Counted from the first letter of the stretch, positions 51,131 to 64,000 are shown. The stretch: DNA of 64,000 nt from Zanthoxylum bungeanum (GCA_019454045.1 SKCR01017723.1:62001-126000); one strand, 5' to 3'. Program-made: numbers and translations. The notes: generated from the sequence alone by a model not told the origin.

Positions 51131-53478
51131 TATAACACCCCGTCAGAGGCAGGATGCTACCGACAGGAGACATGATTGACCCATCTCCATAAGTCTCTAA
51201 ATTTACCGAAAATCCGGCATGATGTATTCTAAAACTGGACAACCAGAATCTCAGTCCAGCATCAAAAGGATCCTGAAATAAAAATCATATATCAAATCAG
51301 ACCTCAAGTCTATACCAACACATCTCAATCATCACCTGAGGGCTCCATGCCCATATTATCTATCAACACTCAAGGGCTCTATGCCTACAACATCATAGGC
51401 AATCAAAACTTTAACTTATTAATACAAAACACTTACTCAACATGAAAATAATAAAACATCAATCACAAATCCTAGGTCTCTAAACCCTTCCCAAGACACT
51501 TGCGAGAGTGACTGCCGCTTGAGTGATCCGCATCTTGAGCATGACTTCCAACGCTGTGTGGTTGACCAACCTAGAAGCCAACCTGCAAAACTACCAAACT
51601 AGTTTGGTGTGAGTTATAAAACTCAGTAAGCAACCATGCTAACATTACAAAAAAAAAAAAAAACAAACAAACAAACAAAGAAGTTAATCACATTAGAAGT
51701 TTTTTTTTTTCAAATTTACTGAATTATAACAAGTTAGAATTATCTACTTTTATTATTCATTATACTTTATCCATGTCAAACTTTTCATATTCATAAATCT
51801 ACATATGTGCCAATCTAATAGCTAGCATCCAAAACATACAAGGAAAAACTTGATTTCTATGGAGTATATCACTTAACATCAAATTGACAGGTCAAACAAA
51901 CTTTCTTCATTTTGAGACAAACTTTTTCAATTCAATGCAAATTTCCTTCAATTACGATAGCCTCATAATGACTTAGCATGCGTGAACCATATACGTTTGT
52001 ACATATTATAACTCACTTATCCTATATTCACGCAAATATAATTTTAGAATTCCTACAGATATACGTATATACGATAACAGCTAAGCAAACATAATTTACA
52101 ACATCTTATAGTCACACTGGTTTTCAAATCATTTATTCATTCTACAATAACATTCACAGTTCCAAATATCAAGAATTCTATCGCGCACACAGAAACACTC
52201 ACACATACAAACAGTTATCGTATAATCGACTACGAAGCATATATAACAGAAATCATTATAAACTAATTCATGCCACCAGTTCGCTTGAATCCTCATTTTA
52301 TGTGTTTTTAGAAAATTCTTCCGAAATTTTTTTCGTAAATGCTACGGAAGGGTCCTGAACCCTCCAAACATGTTTGTAATATCATATATAACTCATTACT
52401 ATCGTTAAAATCAAACACACCATTACACAAGAAAACCCACTTTTATCAAAAACTAACATATTCTATCGGATTGATCAAACCCGTTTCGTTTCCGCTCGGA
52501 TTTTACCAAATACTCATAATCCATAAACTCATACATAAACAATTCAATTTATATCAATATGCTATCTTACGACGCTATTAGAAACATCAGAACATTTAAC
52601 TATAAAGTTGAAATTTACGAATCTTTACTAGGAGGTCTTACCGAGATTTCGAGGCCATATACGGACTCCAAATGATCCCATGAACGAGCTGAAATCGACA
52701 GAATTCTGATCGCCATATCGCAAAACCAACACCGTAGTCTTCTAGTACTCTAGGAGAGCTTCAATTTGGCAGATGGGTCGGGCCGTGAAATAAAGCGACG
52801 AGCCGGGATCGAACAACCCATTTATGCACGTCTCTCTTCCTTTCATCACCGTTTCCGGCGTTTTCTGCATCATCATCGGTCGTCGTCGAATGCATGGTGG
52901 CCGGACGCTCCCTCTGCTCCATTGTGCCGGCCGACAGTGGCCGGCTGGCTGCCAACACGGCCAGAAACTAGTAGCTTCGAATTTAGGGGCGGGGGGCGGG
53001 TTTGAGGGTTTTGGAAAGTTATGCACTTTTGGAAATTAAGGGAAACATGAAGATATATATAGGAAAGTTTTTGAAAATTTCGTTCTGACCCCTGAAAATT
53101 ACAATTAGGTCATTGTCTGGAACTTTCTAGAATTTCGCATTTTGAAGCCCTTCTAATGTAAATTACGAAAAGTGTTCAACATGAAAGCTGTTCGTCTCTG
53201 GAAAACGAGTTTGATGGTTCAAAAATCAACTCAATCGAAGTTCGTTTACTATCATTATAGCCGAGAAAAGAAACCTTTACGCATAGAGTGATAAAATCAG
53301 AAATCGCGTAACTGGTTATCGAAACCACGCGTTTTCCAACGCGATGAAACTTCACTTTAAAATATTATGATATATTTTCTAACACAAAACTTCGATTTTT
53401 GATTACCATCCCGCTTTAAGTCCTTAACTTTAATTCGGAAATCTTCCGGCACTGTTCCGAAAAACTCGGTATACTACA
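51131..53478 (-). mobile_element. 3' LTR of non-autonomous gypsy element
   Basis: A 2348-bp LTR with TATAACACCCC (terminal TG mutated to TA) and GTATACTACA as ends. The GC-rich part at 52740-53000 produces overlapping frames on both strands that are not supported as genes. It inserted in the flank of MATH gene 2. The right target duplication cannot be identified because the other LTR is truncated. Confidence 0.75.
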
Positions 53479-55433
53479 TCCTCCCTTCCTGATAAAAGTT
53501 TCGTCCTCGAAATTTATCCGTCCTTATTTCTGATCATTTAGAACCAATCAAACGTACATTACCATCTTGTCCGTATTTGGAAATCACCACACTTTACATC
53601 TTTTCAAAAGTTACGGATCTCATAGTCTAATACAAACTATATTATTTCAAAACGAAGCATATCGAATCTTATATTTTATACGAATCACACATCAAACTTA
53701 TCATCTGTACTCACACTCATCCATAGAAACAGGCTCAAAAAATTTCACACTCTTCCATCAACAGAAAGAAAGTCGAACACGGATCATATACAGTCAATCG
53801 AATATATCATCCGAAATGAAGAACATAACACATGTATTTTACACGCAATACAATATCAAAACGGAAACTTAGTACGAATTTCATACTATCTATTTCATCC
53901 ATGATACAAAACGGATCTCATTCATTTTATATCATGTCATTCTATATCATATATCTAAACGATATCAACATCTAAGTTTACATTCATACATATCTCATCG
54001 CACATACAACTTTGTGTGGCTGACCACATAACACATATAAGCATCACTATACCATTAAGGTCCATGTTTAACTATAAACTTACATACGTGTTTTTATGAC
54101 GAATATAACCTTTTATATCAACAGATAAATCCATTGTCACGACCAGAAATGAAAAATACTCCTACATACTCTTATGATATTGATAGTTGAAATCTGTCAA
54201 CCTCTGTCGTTATTCAAAATAGAAAACATAAAACGATCTCTTTCAAAAATCTTTTTGAAAATACATTTCAAAAAGTCTTTTATTATAAACAAAATCAGTT
54301 TCAAAATCCATTATCGTAAAACCATATCGATCATCCAATATAACTCACTGGATGAAATATAAATAAGCACCCAATGCCCGAATAGCGCGCACAGATCGGA
54401 CAATGAACGAACCGATCCCTTACCGACAGTTTCTGATGGATGAGACCCTAGCGATCACCCCGCGGAAACATATGAAGAGTCGTAAAAAAACATAAATGCA
54501 TACACCGATCATCGGGGTGGAAACATAACAATGATTGATCATCTCAAGAAAACATAAAACGATCGATGAGATGGAAACATATAAAAACAACATATCGTAT
54601 AATATCGAAATACATCAAATTAAAATACAATTCTTTTGAAATCATTTCCCCCCAAAACATAAAAATGTGTAAATTAAAAATATATCTTTGATGCAAAGTT
54701 TTCAAAATATATACCGATCGTCCACTACACAGTCGCGTACATAGACCAGACAGTGTACGGACCATGTCGACAAGGTAGTGGGCCAGCTATTTTTCGATGA
54801 TCTGGACCTCATAACAAGCGTTTCGAGAGGCCAATCTGGAACGAAACATATACGATCAACACAGAGGGTCAAAATATAAATCATCAAGAACCGTGACGGA
54901 AACAGATTTTCGAGCATCTCAGCGGAAATAAGTTTTAGAGTTTAAAAACATCAAAATCATTTTCGAGCATCGAGACGGAAACATATCGATAAATCTAAAA
55001 ATATTAAAACGTTAATCAAGCATCGAGGCGAAAATATTTTCCTCAAAACCTTTGAAAACTTTATTTATTTCTTATTTTATTTTTCTTTTCAAAACTCTTT
55101 TATGCTGAGAACAAAATTCCACGTTTTCAAAACATGATTCAAAATATCGGTTCACAATTCAGACTATCAAAATCATGGAATCTCTCATACCTCAAAACAT
55201 CTTGAATTCACATTACTTACTTATTCACATTCTTATATAAACCACATACAAATAATCGAAATCACCTATATCAATCAAAACCATAACATATTTTACCATA
55301 CCAAAGATCAATTCAAGTCAAGTAATAATCATGAGACCTATATACTCTACATGTAGCAGAAAACTTACTCATAAGATCAGATACCCAGTAGCAGTAGTCA
55401 CCGACACTTAAACTTTTTCTATGATACCACAAC
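53479..55433 (-). mobile_element. Non-coding interior of gypsy-like element
   Basis: No open frame of note. At 54440-55045 about eight scattered variants of CGAGCATCGAGACGGAAACAT occur, e.g. CGATCATCGGGGTGGAAACA (54506), CGATCGATGAGATGGAAAC (54560), CGAGCATCTCAGCGGAAA (54912) and AAGCATCGAGGCGAAAAT (55018). These look like the remains of a short tandem array. The primer-site-like TGGTATCATAGA (on -) is at 55418-55429. Confidence 0.6.
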
Positions 55434-56980
55434 TGTAACACCCCACCAGAGGCAGGATGCTACGGGCAGGAGACGAGATTAACCCATCTCCATAAGTCTC
55501 TAAATTTACCAAAAATCCAGCATAATGTATCCTAAAATTGGACAACCTAGATCTCAGTCCAGCATCAAAAGGATCCTGAAATAAAAATCATATATCAAAT
55601 CGGACATCAGGTCCATACCAACACATCTCAATCATCACCTAAGGGCTCCATGCCCATATTATCTATCAACACTCAAGGGATCTATGCCTACAACATCATA
55701 AGCAATCAAAGCTTTAAATTATTAATATAAAACACTTTCTCAGCATGAAAATAATAAAACATCAATCACAAATCTTAGGTCTCTAAACCCTTCCCAAGAC
55801 ACTTGCGAGGGTGACTGTCGCTTGAGTGATTTGCGTCTTGAGCATGACTTCCAACATTGTGTGGTTGACCAATTTAGAAGCCAACCTGCAAAACTAGCAA
55901 ACTAGTTTGGTGTGAATTAGCATGCGTGGACCATATATATTTGTACATATCATAACTCACTTCTCCTATATTCACGCAAATATAATTTTTGAATTCCTAC
56001 ACATATACGTATATACGATAACAACAAAGCAAACATACTTTACAACATCTTATAGTCACAATTGTTTTCAAATCATTTATTCAGTCTACAATAACATTCA
56101 CAGTTCCAAATATCAAGATTCTATCGCACACACAGAAACAACCACACATACAAACAGTCATCGTACAATCGAGTACAAAGCATACATAACAGTCAATTCA
56201 TCAAAGAAAACATAATCAAACAATACATACAAAAGTCTGGCTTGCACACACACAATGCTCACACATCACGTAATATAAACTCATCACAAAATTATTCATA
56301 CAAAAACAAATACATAACGAACATTCCCAATATCATTCAAGTACTCACATACATACATATGTTTCAAATATTCGAATATACCCAAGGCTACGAATTCAAA
56401 TACCACATCTTTAATATTCTTCATATCTTTCCTTTGTTGATCAAACATATTTCTTTTCAGAATTTCCATTTAGAAACATCTAATATAGTATTTTTACCAA
56501 ATAAACATATCCATTCGGGAGAGCTTATCATATACTCCTTCCCTAGTACACTTAACATTTCCAATCTCTATACAAACAATTCACATGTTCGAGACAATAA
56601 CAATTTATCTACATAGTTTACATATACCAAAGCAAATATCAAATCAGAAATCATAACTTGTTCTCTTTATCAATTTTTATACTTAAATTGTCGATAGTTT
56701 CATATTTATACATGTTCAAATATGTGTACCAATGTTTATACATATACTTGCTTATTTACATATACATAGAGATACTATTATATTTCCACACTCAATACAT
56801 CAATAGGCATCAACGTCAGTAAATATTTCACTTCATATCATAGCATTATCCTTAAACATCCTAGTTCATGTCATAGCAATAACGAAAGGCCATACATGTG
56901 ATGGTGCACTAACTCAAGTATACATGATCTCGAAGTAGTATTTCTCAAATCTGTCTTTTAATAATCCTAAACCTTTCAAC

Positions 56981-56986
<6 letters not shown>
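55434..56986 (-). mobile_element. 5' LTR of gypsy-like element, truncated
   Basis: Starts TGTAACACCCCACCAGAG. It follows the left LTR at high similarity to about 55917, lacks about 350 bp there, resumes at TTAGCATGCGTG and tracks to about 56190, then differs. The right edge runs into a (TA)n tract. The frames at 55922-56616 are AT-rich artefacts. Confidence 0.6.

Positions 56987-57014
<28 letters not shown>
56987..57014. repeat. (TA)n microsatellite
   Basis: About 14 TA units directly against the start of the copia-type LTR at 57015. The element appears to have inserted into this tract, so its 5-bp target duplication would be hidden in TA repeats. Confidence 0.9.
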
Positions 57015-57019
<5 letters not shown>

Positions 57020-59506
57020 GGGTTTTCGGTGATGGGCGCAGCGGAAGCGCGGGTCCGGACGATATCGTATTTTAAAACTTTTTCAAAATACCGAATAAAT
57101 TATTCAATATCTAATATGAATAATTTATTCATATATTACCTAAACCAATTTATTTAATACCATATATTAACATAAATATAATTGAAAGTTCGCGAAACTT
57201 TTACGAAAATGATTTTCCACAAAATGGCCTAAAATGCGTTTTTGACCGAACCGACTACCCGACACTTATGGAAACTGCCCAGGTCAGCTCCAATAGCGTC
57301 GGGGCAGTTCACAGGCTGCCAGAATAGTGACGGAATCATTGTTTTCACAGCCGTCACCCGGTTGGCTCAAAATCCACCCGGTAATGCCGTTTTTGGCCGT
57401 TTTCGCTTATTTCAAGTCGGAAACACTTCCGGAAATTTTGCCAACTCCCAAAACACATCCATTACATTCATATGACATCAAAATCATCACATAATTTCCA
57501 GTTCAGCCTAATCTGATCAGGAACCAAAAATTTCACAAAATTCATGTTTTAAATCCAATAATTCAAGATTAATCAAATTAATCAACACACCAAATCAAGT
57601 CACCACCACATATGAATCACTCTAGAAAAATTTTAGGCATAAAATGAGTGGATTTTACACTCTAGAATGGAAACTTATTGTCCAATACAATTTGAACAAA
57701 ATTGGATACAAAATTCATCAATTTCATCCAATTTCTACTTCACACATGCCTACAAACTTTCAATCCATCCACCAAACCACAAAGCCCCATTTTTCAGATA
57801 TGAAGTAAACACTAGAACATTTCTAAGTCATCAAGAAATAAGAAATCTATCTAGGCTTAGGGTATTGAAGACTTACCTTAAATCCCCAAATCCTTAGACT
57901 TTTTTTCTTTGATTTTTGCTTCAAATCTTCATGGATTAATCAAATGAACTTGAAACCCATTTTTGTGAAACTCACGGCAAAGTGGATAGGTGAAGAAGAT
58001 GATCAAAAAAATTTTTCTCTCTCTCTTTTATATGGACGAAATTTGACAAGAATAAGGGTATAATTGTTTTTTCAATTAATCAAATTAATGCAATTACACT
58101 TTATAATTTACCAATCAAAATTGGACACATATAAAGCTTATTTAATACATGCCAAATGCTCCAATAATAATTGGAATGAATCATAACATTTATGAAAAAT
58201 TCTTATTAATTAACAATTTAGATATTTAACAATTAAATATCTAAATAATTAATTAATGTAATTATTATTACATATATTTATGGCATGTGTCAAAATCTCA
58301 TTTGACACATAATTAATGTGTATCTAATCGTATTATGTATCAAATACAAATACACAATAATCATTAGCGGACAAAATCCCCTAATTGCATGTGTTGTCGT
58401 TTAACGATTAAACGATCCGAATTAACTCATTTAATCCGGTGAAGTTTTATGAATAATCCATTTTATTCATATCGAGTTGCCCAAGTGCTCAACGAGTACA
58501 CTTCATATTGTGAGACTCTCTAAGTTTAGGTTTATCCGTCACGAAATCCAATTCCGTGTCCATAATCCACACACTCATGAATTATGACGACCACATATAA
58601 TCTCGCTAAACTATGCAAGTCGAGTTCATAGCATACGTATAATCCCTCCGTCACAGGCCATCCGTATTATACCTGGGGTATAGATGAAAAAGTCAAACCC
58701 GTTTAGTATAGTACAATCGACTTTTAATTTACGATCTCTAAATAACTCTCGGAACTAATTTCCGAAGTTATACCACGACTATGGATTTACTAGATCGAAA
58801 ACATGTGAGGATGCCTATGCCCTGTACACAGGACTGACGGATCCTATCTTGATACACAAATGATATCATGAGCATCAGTCCACACCCAACGAACAGGCGG
58901 AGGTTTGATCATGACTAGATCATTGACGTGACTGCCATCAAAGTATGAAGGATAACTCATATATCCCACTGTGGTATCTCAAGTCAGAGGACCACTATGC
59001 TCGCTCAACTCGAGAAGGTTCCTATTGACGTTGGTGTACCATCTATTAGGAAATCTTCGGTGAGTCGTTTAGTGTCTTATCAAATAAATACCTACATGTC
59101 TATATGAGTCTCCCGGGACTCATGGTTCACTGGGATAAACCATCGGACCAAGTCACGATATATGACATGTACTGGTCTCAGCGGATTTTACTAACCAACC
59201 CGTGTTAGTAAATCTTGACCAGGAACTTTATTTAAGGATATGTAACTAATAGTGCGCTTCCTAATGTCAATTACAAACTACGTTGTAACTGCGCACTATA
59301 CTGCAAATCCTAGGGTCTTTGTCTAATATACACGTATCACTGAATCAGATTAAGTTTCAATCTAATCAAGATTAGATCGAATAAGTGTATAAAAGACAAG
59401 GGTGCTACCAGTAAAATTAGTAATATTATGGAAAATTGAACCACTTGTATTAATGAATCGGACATAAATACGATCCGGATTGGCACTCGGAGCACCAACC
59501 CTAACA
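57015..59506 (-). mobile_element. 3' LTR of copia-type element
   Basis: The complete LTR of the - strand element. Left end TGTTGGGGTTTT, then GGGCGCAGCGGAAGCGCG. On - this gives TTCCGCTGCGCCC near the LTR end, a common copia LTR tail. The right end is CTAACA. The 77-codon and 76-codon frames inside it (57242-57897) have no family resemblance. Confidence 0.85.
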
Positions 59507-62500
59507 ATTTCTCCCATTTGCTCTAGTGCCAATCCATGGTATCATATACATATCTCAATGTGTATCGCATACTCATGGCCCTCAAGAGATCACCAGCACT
59601 CAAAAGGTAGGCAACAACAAGTAAGTCTGCTTTAACAAATCGAGTCTGTCCAACAAACCCAACCGTTTTCCTTAGCCAGCATCATTCATATTTTGCAGAA
59701 TCCAAATTCCATATTAATATGACTCAGATGCTATATCAGTATTGCGCTTTAGTTGCTAAGTTATCTATGTATTTAGAAATCAAATCCAAATACTTTGCAG
59801 ACAACCGCAAGCACTATACTAATATGAAGACTTCTAATCTATGAGGTCACTTTGCAACTTCATAAGTCAGAACTTCATAAGTTGCAACTGATTCCACTAG
59901 TTTAGTAGAATCATCTGTGACACTCCCACTGCATCCTTTCTGACTTTATACGACATAGACCATCTAATGTCATAATTAGAATCAAAACTAATCTGACCTT
60001 ATGGTTGCTGACTAAATTCTCCATGTATAAGAAACTAGTTCTTAATATCTCAAAAATCACAAAGAACATGTTTCATGATCCATCTTATGGTCTACTGCAT
60101 ATCAAAATAACTCGTAACAATTACGATTAAATTGACATCTTTAATCGCATATAATATAGTATTAATTACGCCATCATCCTATGATGGCATATGATTGACT
60201 AGACATTCCAATCAATCTTTCTTTCGATAAAGGAATCATCCTTTACGAAAGATGAATACTATATACATAAAAGACACGTTAACTGTCAAACAGTTACACT
60301 AACTGTCATACAGATACTCTCGTTGTGTCTTTTATTAGATCATATCTAATATGCAATTAATGAGAGTCTTTCATAAGTCTATTAGTTTTATATCATATAT
60401 AAAACTTTATATCAGATATATCAGAGACTACTCCCACTGCAAACACGGAGAAAGGAAGACTTAAGATATATAACACTAGAAAGAAATTGTACGCTCCCAC
60501 TGACCCTACTAACAAATACGTATTCATATACTTCGATGAAACCAGACAATCCAAGTGATATCAAAAACAGAGAACACAGATTTCGGAAAGCTTATTGAGT
60601 CTACAATAGGCTCTATGAGCTAATATATTAAATTGTGATCTTAGTAGAATATAAACTCTAGGGCCATTCCAGAATGAACTTCTTCAAACAAAGAAATCGC
60701 GACGAATATCTCATTCGAAGAAATCACTTAAGAACGCCACTTTGCATTCTTTAGCCAAATTCACTGATTAATATCGACATTAACCAACAGATCCTTAATT
60801 GTCCAATTAGTACGACTAGAGATAAGTTTTCTCAGAATCTACAATAGACTACTGAGTAAAACCTTTCTCACTGTCATACTATAAATGTCAGGCCTTTATC
60901 GAGCTCACTTTACTTTTGCTGCATAAATAATTTGCACATTTTATGAACTATTCATAACGAAAGCCTAATCAAGTTCAAAACTTGATCGTAGTAAGCCATG
61001 AACAATCCTTGATATATGGTTCAATGTTAAGATCCAGAATCGGTATCAAATATCTCTCCCACTATAAGTTATAGGATAATTTTCTTCAATAAGAAAACAA
61101 CAAAATCATCAAGTATCAAATATTTTACAAATGATTCTGACATCCTATTGAACTTATACGGAAGATGTCTAAAGGTCTTTTCATCTTATTAATTATGTAG
61201 TTCCATCACAGTTTATCACTCTCTCATTTGACTTCACTAAGTCAAGTTCTTTTTGTAATGTCAACATCCAATGTTAACTAACACAAAAAAAAAAAACTAT
61301 TTTATTACTCGGATCGTAGAAATATATTCTATCAAATAGAATACAATATTCCATAAATAGAATAAAGATAAACCTTTCATTCGTGCCTCAGAGGCCCAAG
61401 TACTTTCAATTATATAACTATTATATAAAAGAAAGATTCAAATCTCAAACTTTTCAAGATTCGAATTTTCTACTATACATATCATATATGTAACTGTAGA
61501 AACGAATGGAACCTAAATTAAAGAGATAAATTAGTGTTACTGGAGCATAACCCCGAGAGTATTGAAAATTAATTCGGTAACTCTCAATATCAACGAATCA
61601 AATCATACAAGATTCGATAACTCCCACTGACATTCCATCACAATGGAATCGCAGAAGTTTAATATTGAGTAAGAATCACATTCATTAAAATAACTTTAGA
61701 ACTAATTGCCTTAAATTAATGCGTTTGATCAAATCAAATATCTTCGAAAAATTCAAAGACTCACAATAAATTTTATAGTTTTCAACACTTCAAATAGAAA
61801 TCTCTGAACCATTCAAAATATTCTATCTGAGTTTCATTAGAAACATATTGAATGTTCTTGAAAAATTCAAGACGTTCAACATGTTCTCTATTAGAAACAC
61901 GTAACTAAGTCATGACAATTCATCAACTAAGTTACGGAATATAGAAAACTATTTAAGGCAATTTCTAATTCATTAAACTACATAATTCCAAAACATTAGT
62001 TTTATAAATCTGTGGTCCAATGACAATCATCGGTTAAATGAGATTTAATCACTTCCTGAAAATAATATTCATTAAATGGATAATGATATGTGGTGTGATC
62101 TCATATCAGACCATCCTTTATCATACGGAACAAACATATGATGCTTATACGATAAAATCTCATAAAGCACAGTTCTCAGTTATTTACTTTACCGAATATT
62201 TTCTTAATGCTTATCTTTTATTAATGACACTACTAGTCGCTTTAAATATGTAACAACTGTTTATATAGAATAAGTAACTATCCAATAGTCACAAGTTCTG
62301 ATATCGAATATCAAAACAGTCATTAAACATTATTTTAATTAACTAGACGAGAGATCTAGTATCCAATACTCATAATTGTCGTATTATGAGAATCGATATT
62401 CTTTATAGACAACTATACACATCTATTTTCTTTAGCTTTATAATTTGCGTTCAATTATTCAAAACAATTGCAAACAATTGATTAGCAAATTGTGTCGGAC

Positions 62501-63735
62501 ATGTGACTTAAGTCACTAAAAGCCAAGAAACGTCATTAAAAGATAAACAAATACTAAAGGGGTTTTCTTAATGCCAGTCAAGAATCTTGAGACATGAACT
62601 ATTCAAGTCAATTCTTTTCTACATAAGAAACAATTCTAACTAGAATATTATCCTAAACCAGATATCCACTTAGATTACCTAATCGTGACTTAGTAACTAA
62701 GTCACAAACCATCTTGATTTTCAAGAAAATCGGAACAACAGTTCCCGATGGTTTTAACTAATCTAACTATATCTAAGTCTACTATCTTTCTAGAACCTAT
62801 TCTAGAACTACGCAGCCATAAGTAAAGTCAGAAAACCTATTCTAATAATAGGCATGTAGTGGATTAATAGCATAAATTTATAAGCAGTATAGAATAAAGG
62901 AAAACGAAAGCAGTAAATTCCATAAAATTATGCACTGCTTGAGTTATGGATTTTAAACTCAGCAATGTCTCCCACTACTTTACGTAATACCGTAATCCCC
63001 AACGGACAACGGGAATTCAATAATTAAATCGAATCCATAGTGAGAGTAGGATCCCATGAATATATTTCGACTCACAGCTTTGGCACGATCTCGCCTACGT
63101 ATATTCATTAGGTAGACAACTCGTTGTCAATCACTCACCAGTGACTCCCAATTTTGGTCCTGACCGGTTTCTCGCTGTGACAGCTTTGGCACGTTCATAG
63201 GGAGGCGTATCAAGGCTACACTTGTCAATGACAAACTCAAGCTACTGGTGTAGTTCTGACAGCTTTGGCACGTTCAGGATTTTTACTTTCACTTGAATTT
63301 ATCCAGTATCAATATACAATCGGTATGGATAATAATCCTATAACTACACCCTCACAGCTTTGTCACGTTATCGGATGCACTTATAGAAAAATACCCATAA
63401 ACCGTATTGACAAGACGGACCAAAGAACATGTATCCAATACACGTTACTTTACAGCCATATTTAAAAGTGGAGATTTTCCTACGGAAGCTTAACTATACA
63501 TAAAATGCAGAATTTTAATCTAAATTATTTTCTAAACAATTCAATTCAACCTTAGAACACATAACTCAATCTAACAAATAAATTTCCGTTACATATTCCA
63601 TTAGCGTAGAACCGAAAAGTAAAGAAACATATCTAGATTCCTAGCATGTGCGAACATTAAAATTTGATTATATATCATATATCAAGCATGAATAATGTAA
63701 TGGATGAAGCATCCGACCCGCTCTGATACCATTTT
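59507..63735 (-). mobile_element. Interior of copia-type element, non-coding
   Basis: AT-rich with no frame over about 70 codons. The purine word CAGTGGGAG (on -; CTCCCACTG on +) recurs at 59933, 60431, 60494 and 61621, with one-base variants at 61056 and 62969. Near the primer site, GACAGCTTTGGCACG-type repeats occur four times (63073, 63179, 63258, 63353). I see no captured host gene. Confidence 0.7.
63717..63731 (-). promoter_or_regulatory. Primer-binding site, iMet type
   Basis: TGGTATCAGAGCGGG on the - strand, four bases inside the LTR starting at 63736. It is an exact match to the standard copia initiator-Met tRNA primer site. Confidence 0.9.
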
Positions 63736-64000
63736 TGTTGGGGTTTTGGGTGATGGGCGCAGCGGAAGCGCGGGTCCGGGCGATATCGTATTTTAAAACT
63801 TTTTCAAAATACCGAATAAATTATTAAATATCTAATATGAATAATTTATTCATATATTACCTAAATAAATTTATTTAATACCATATATTAACATAAATAT
63901 AGTTGAAAACTCGCGAAACTTTTACGAAAAACGATTTTCCACAAAATGGCCTAAAAAACGTTTTTGACCGAACCGACTTCCCGACACTTATGAAAACTGC
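63736..64000 (-). mobile_element. 5' LTR of copia-type element (partial)
   Basis: The first 265 bp of the second LTR, near-identical to 57015-57280, with differences such as TTTTCGG/TTTTGGG, CCGGAC/CCGGGC and an extra A before CGATTTTCC. It continues beyond the window. Confidence 0.85.

Larger units (their letters stand above)
51131..56986 (-). mobile_element. Non-autonomous gypsy-like LTR element
   Basis: Two related LTRs in the same orientation (51131-53478; 55434 to about 56986) flank an interior of 1955 bp with no protein frame on either strand. On - the right LTR ends GGGGTGTTACA, followed two bases later by a TGTGGTATCATAG primer-site-like stretch. The left LTR starts TGTAGTATACCGAG just after AGGAAGGGAGGA (PPT). 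Next to the PPT the - strand reads TTTCGAGGACGAAACTTTT, the FEDE-type word often seen just after pol in chromovirus-like gypsy elements. So ends, primer sites and 3' region are kept and genes are gone: a LARD-type derivative. Confidence 0.7.
57015..64000 (-). mobile_element. Non-coding copia-type LTR element, cut by window edge
   Basis: The left LTR, 57015-59506 (2492 bp), runs TGTTGGGGTTTTCGG to CCAACCCTAACA. The second LTR begins at 63736 and leaves the window. Their first 260 bp match with few differences, suggesting recent insertion. On - the right LTR ends CCCAACA, then TGGTATCAGAGCGGG (iMet primer site). The left LTR follows AAATGGGAGAAAT (PPT). This is the copia signature. The 4.2-kb interior has no gag or pol frame on either strand, so it is non-autonomous or a heavily decayed member. 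Confidence 0.85.

Noticed and set aside
52742..53039. Four overlapping frames with Pro/Arg-rich products
   Set aside because: A GC-rich patch inside an LTR. Open on both strands, with no conserved features.
55922..56616. 97- and 124-codon frames rich in His, Asn, Ser and Thr
   Set aside because: AT-rich LTR sequence with no conserved pattern.

Overview
The window looks like nuclear DNA from a transposon-rich flowering plant, probably a eudicot. It is AT-rich, its two readable host genes have GT-AG introns, and most of the rest is LTR retrotransposons (Ty1/copia and Ty3/gypsy) in nested and truncated form, with hAT-type DNA elements and simple repeats. I see no rRNA or tRNA gene, CRISPR array, operon or prokaryotic defence system. 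The species cannot be named from the sequence.

Host genes. Two closely related five-exon genes lie on the + strand at 9508-14322 and 48081-49959. Spliced by eye, each gives an uninterrupted protein (322 and 323 residues) with an N-terminal hydrophobic segment and two MATH (TRAF-like) domains. Promoter-proximal and 3' flanking sequence is also shared (about 9395-15025 versus 47965-51130), so this is a segmental duplication later pushed about 34 kb apart by retrotransposons. The first copy has a 2.77 kb copia element and a compound microsatellite in intron 2. A third host-derived locus is an intronless, frameshifted LOG-like (cytokinin-activating phosphoribohydrolase) pseudogene on the - strand at 26345-26914, embedded in gypsy-like sequence.

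Layout. 1-5663: minisatellite, gypsy 3'-region remnant, a Tat/Ogre-like LTR with an Arg-type primer-binding site, and two further LTR remnants. 5664-9400: AT-rich spacer, a 317-bp segment duplicated elsewhere, and copia LTR sequence with a 560-bp internal duplication around a gypsy LTR fragment. 9401-14322: MATH gene 1. 14323-17655: AT-rich spacer with a hAT-type MITE. 17656-24490: copia LTR and interior remnants split by a 3.4 kb Tat/Ogre-like solo LTR. 24491-29036: gypsy LTRs and interior carrying the LOG pseudogene. 29037-45575: one decayed - strand gypsy element, split by an 8.3 kb copia element (target duplication GTGTG) and by a solo LTR (GTTAG) that itself contains a hAT element. 45576-47835: copia remnants. 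48081-49959: MATH gene 2. 51131-56986: gypsy-like element with no coding capacity. 57015-64000: copia-type element with an iMet primer-binding site and a non-coding interior, cut by the window edge.

The genes do not form a pathway. The MATH pair is ordinary host content. The rest records insertion, recombination to solo LTRs, decay and sequence capture. The most unusual items are the LOG-like pseudogene inside gypsy sequence, the near-identical 317-bp segment shared by the 5' flank of MATH gene 1 and a deletion junction inside the intronic copia element, and the two adjacent LTR elements with structured but non-coding interiors.
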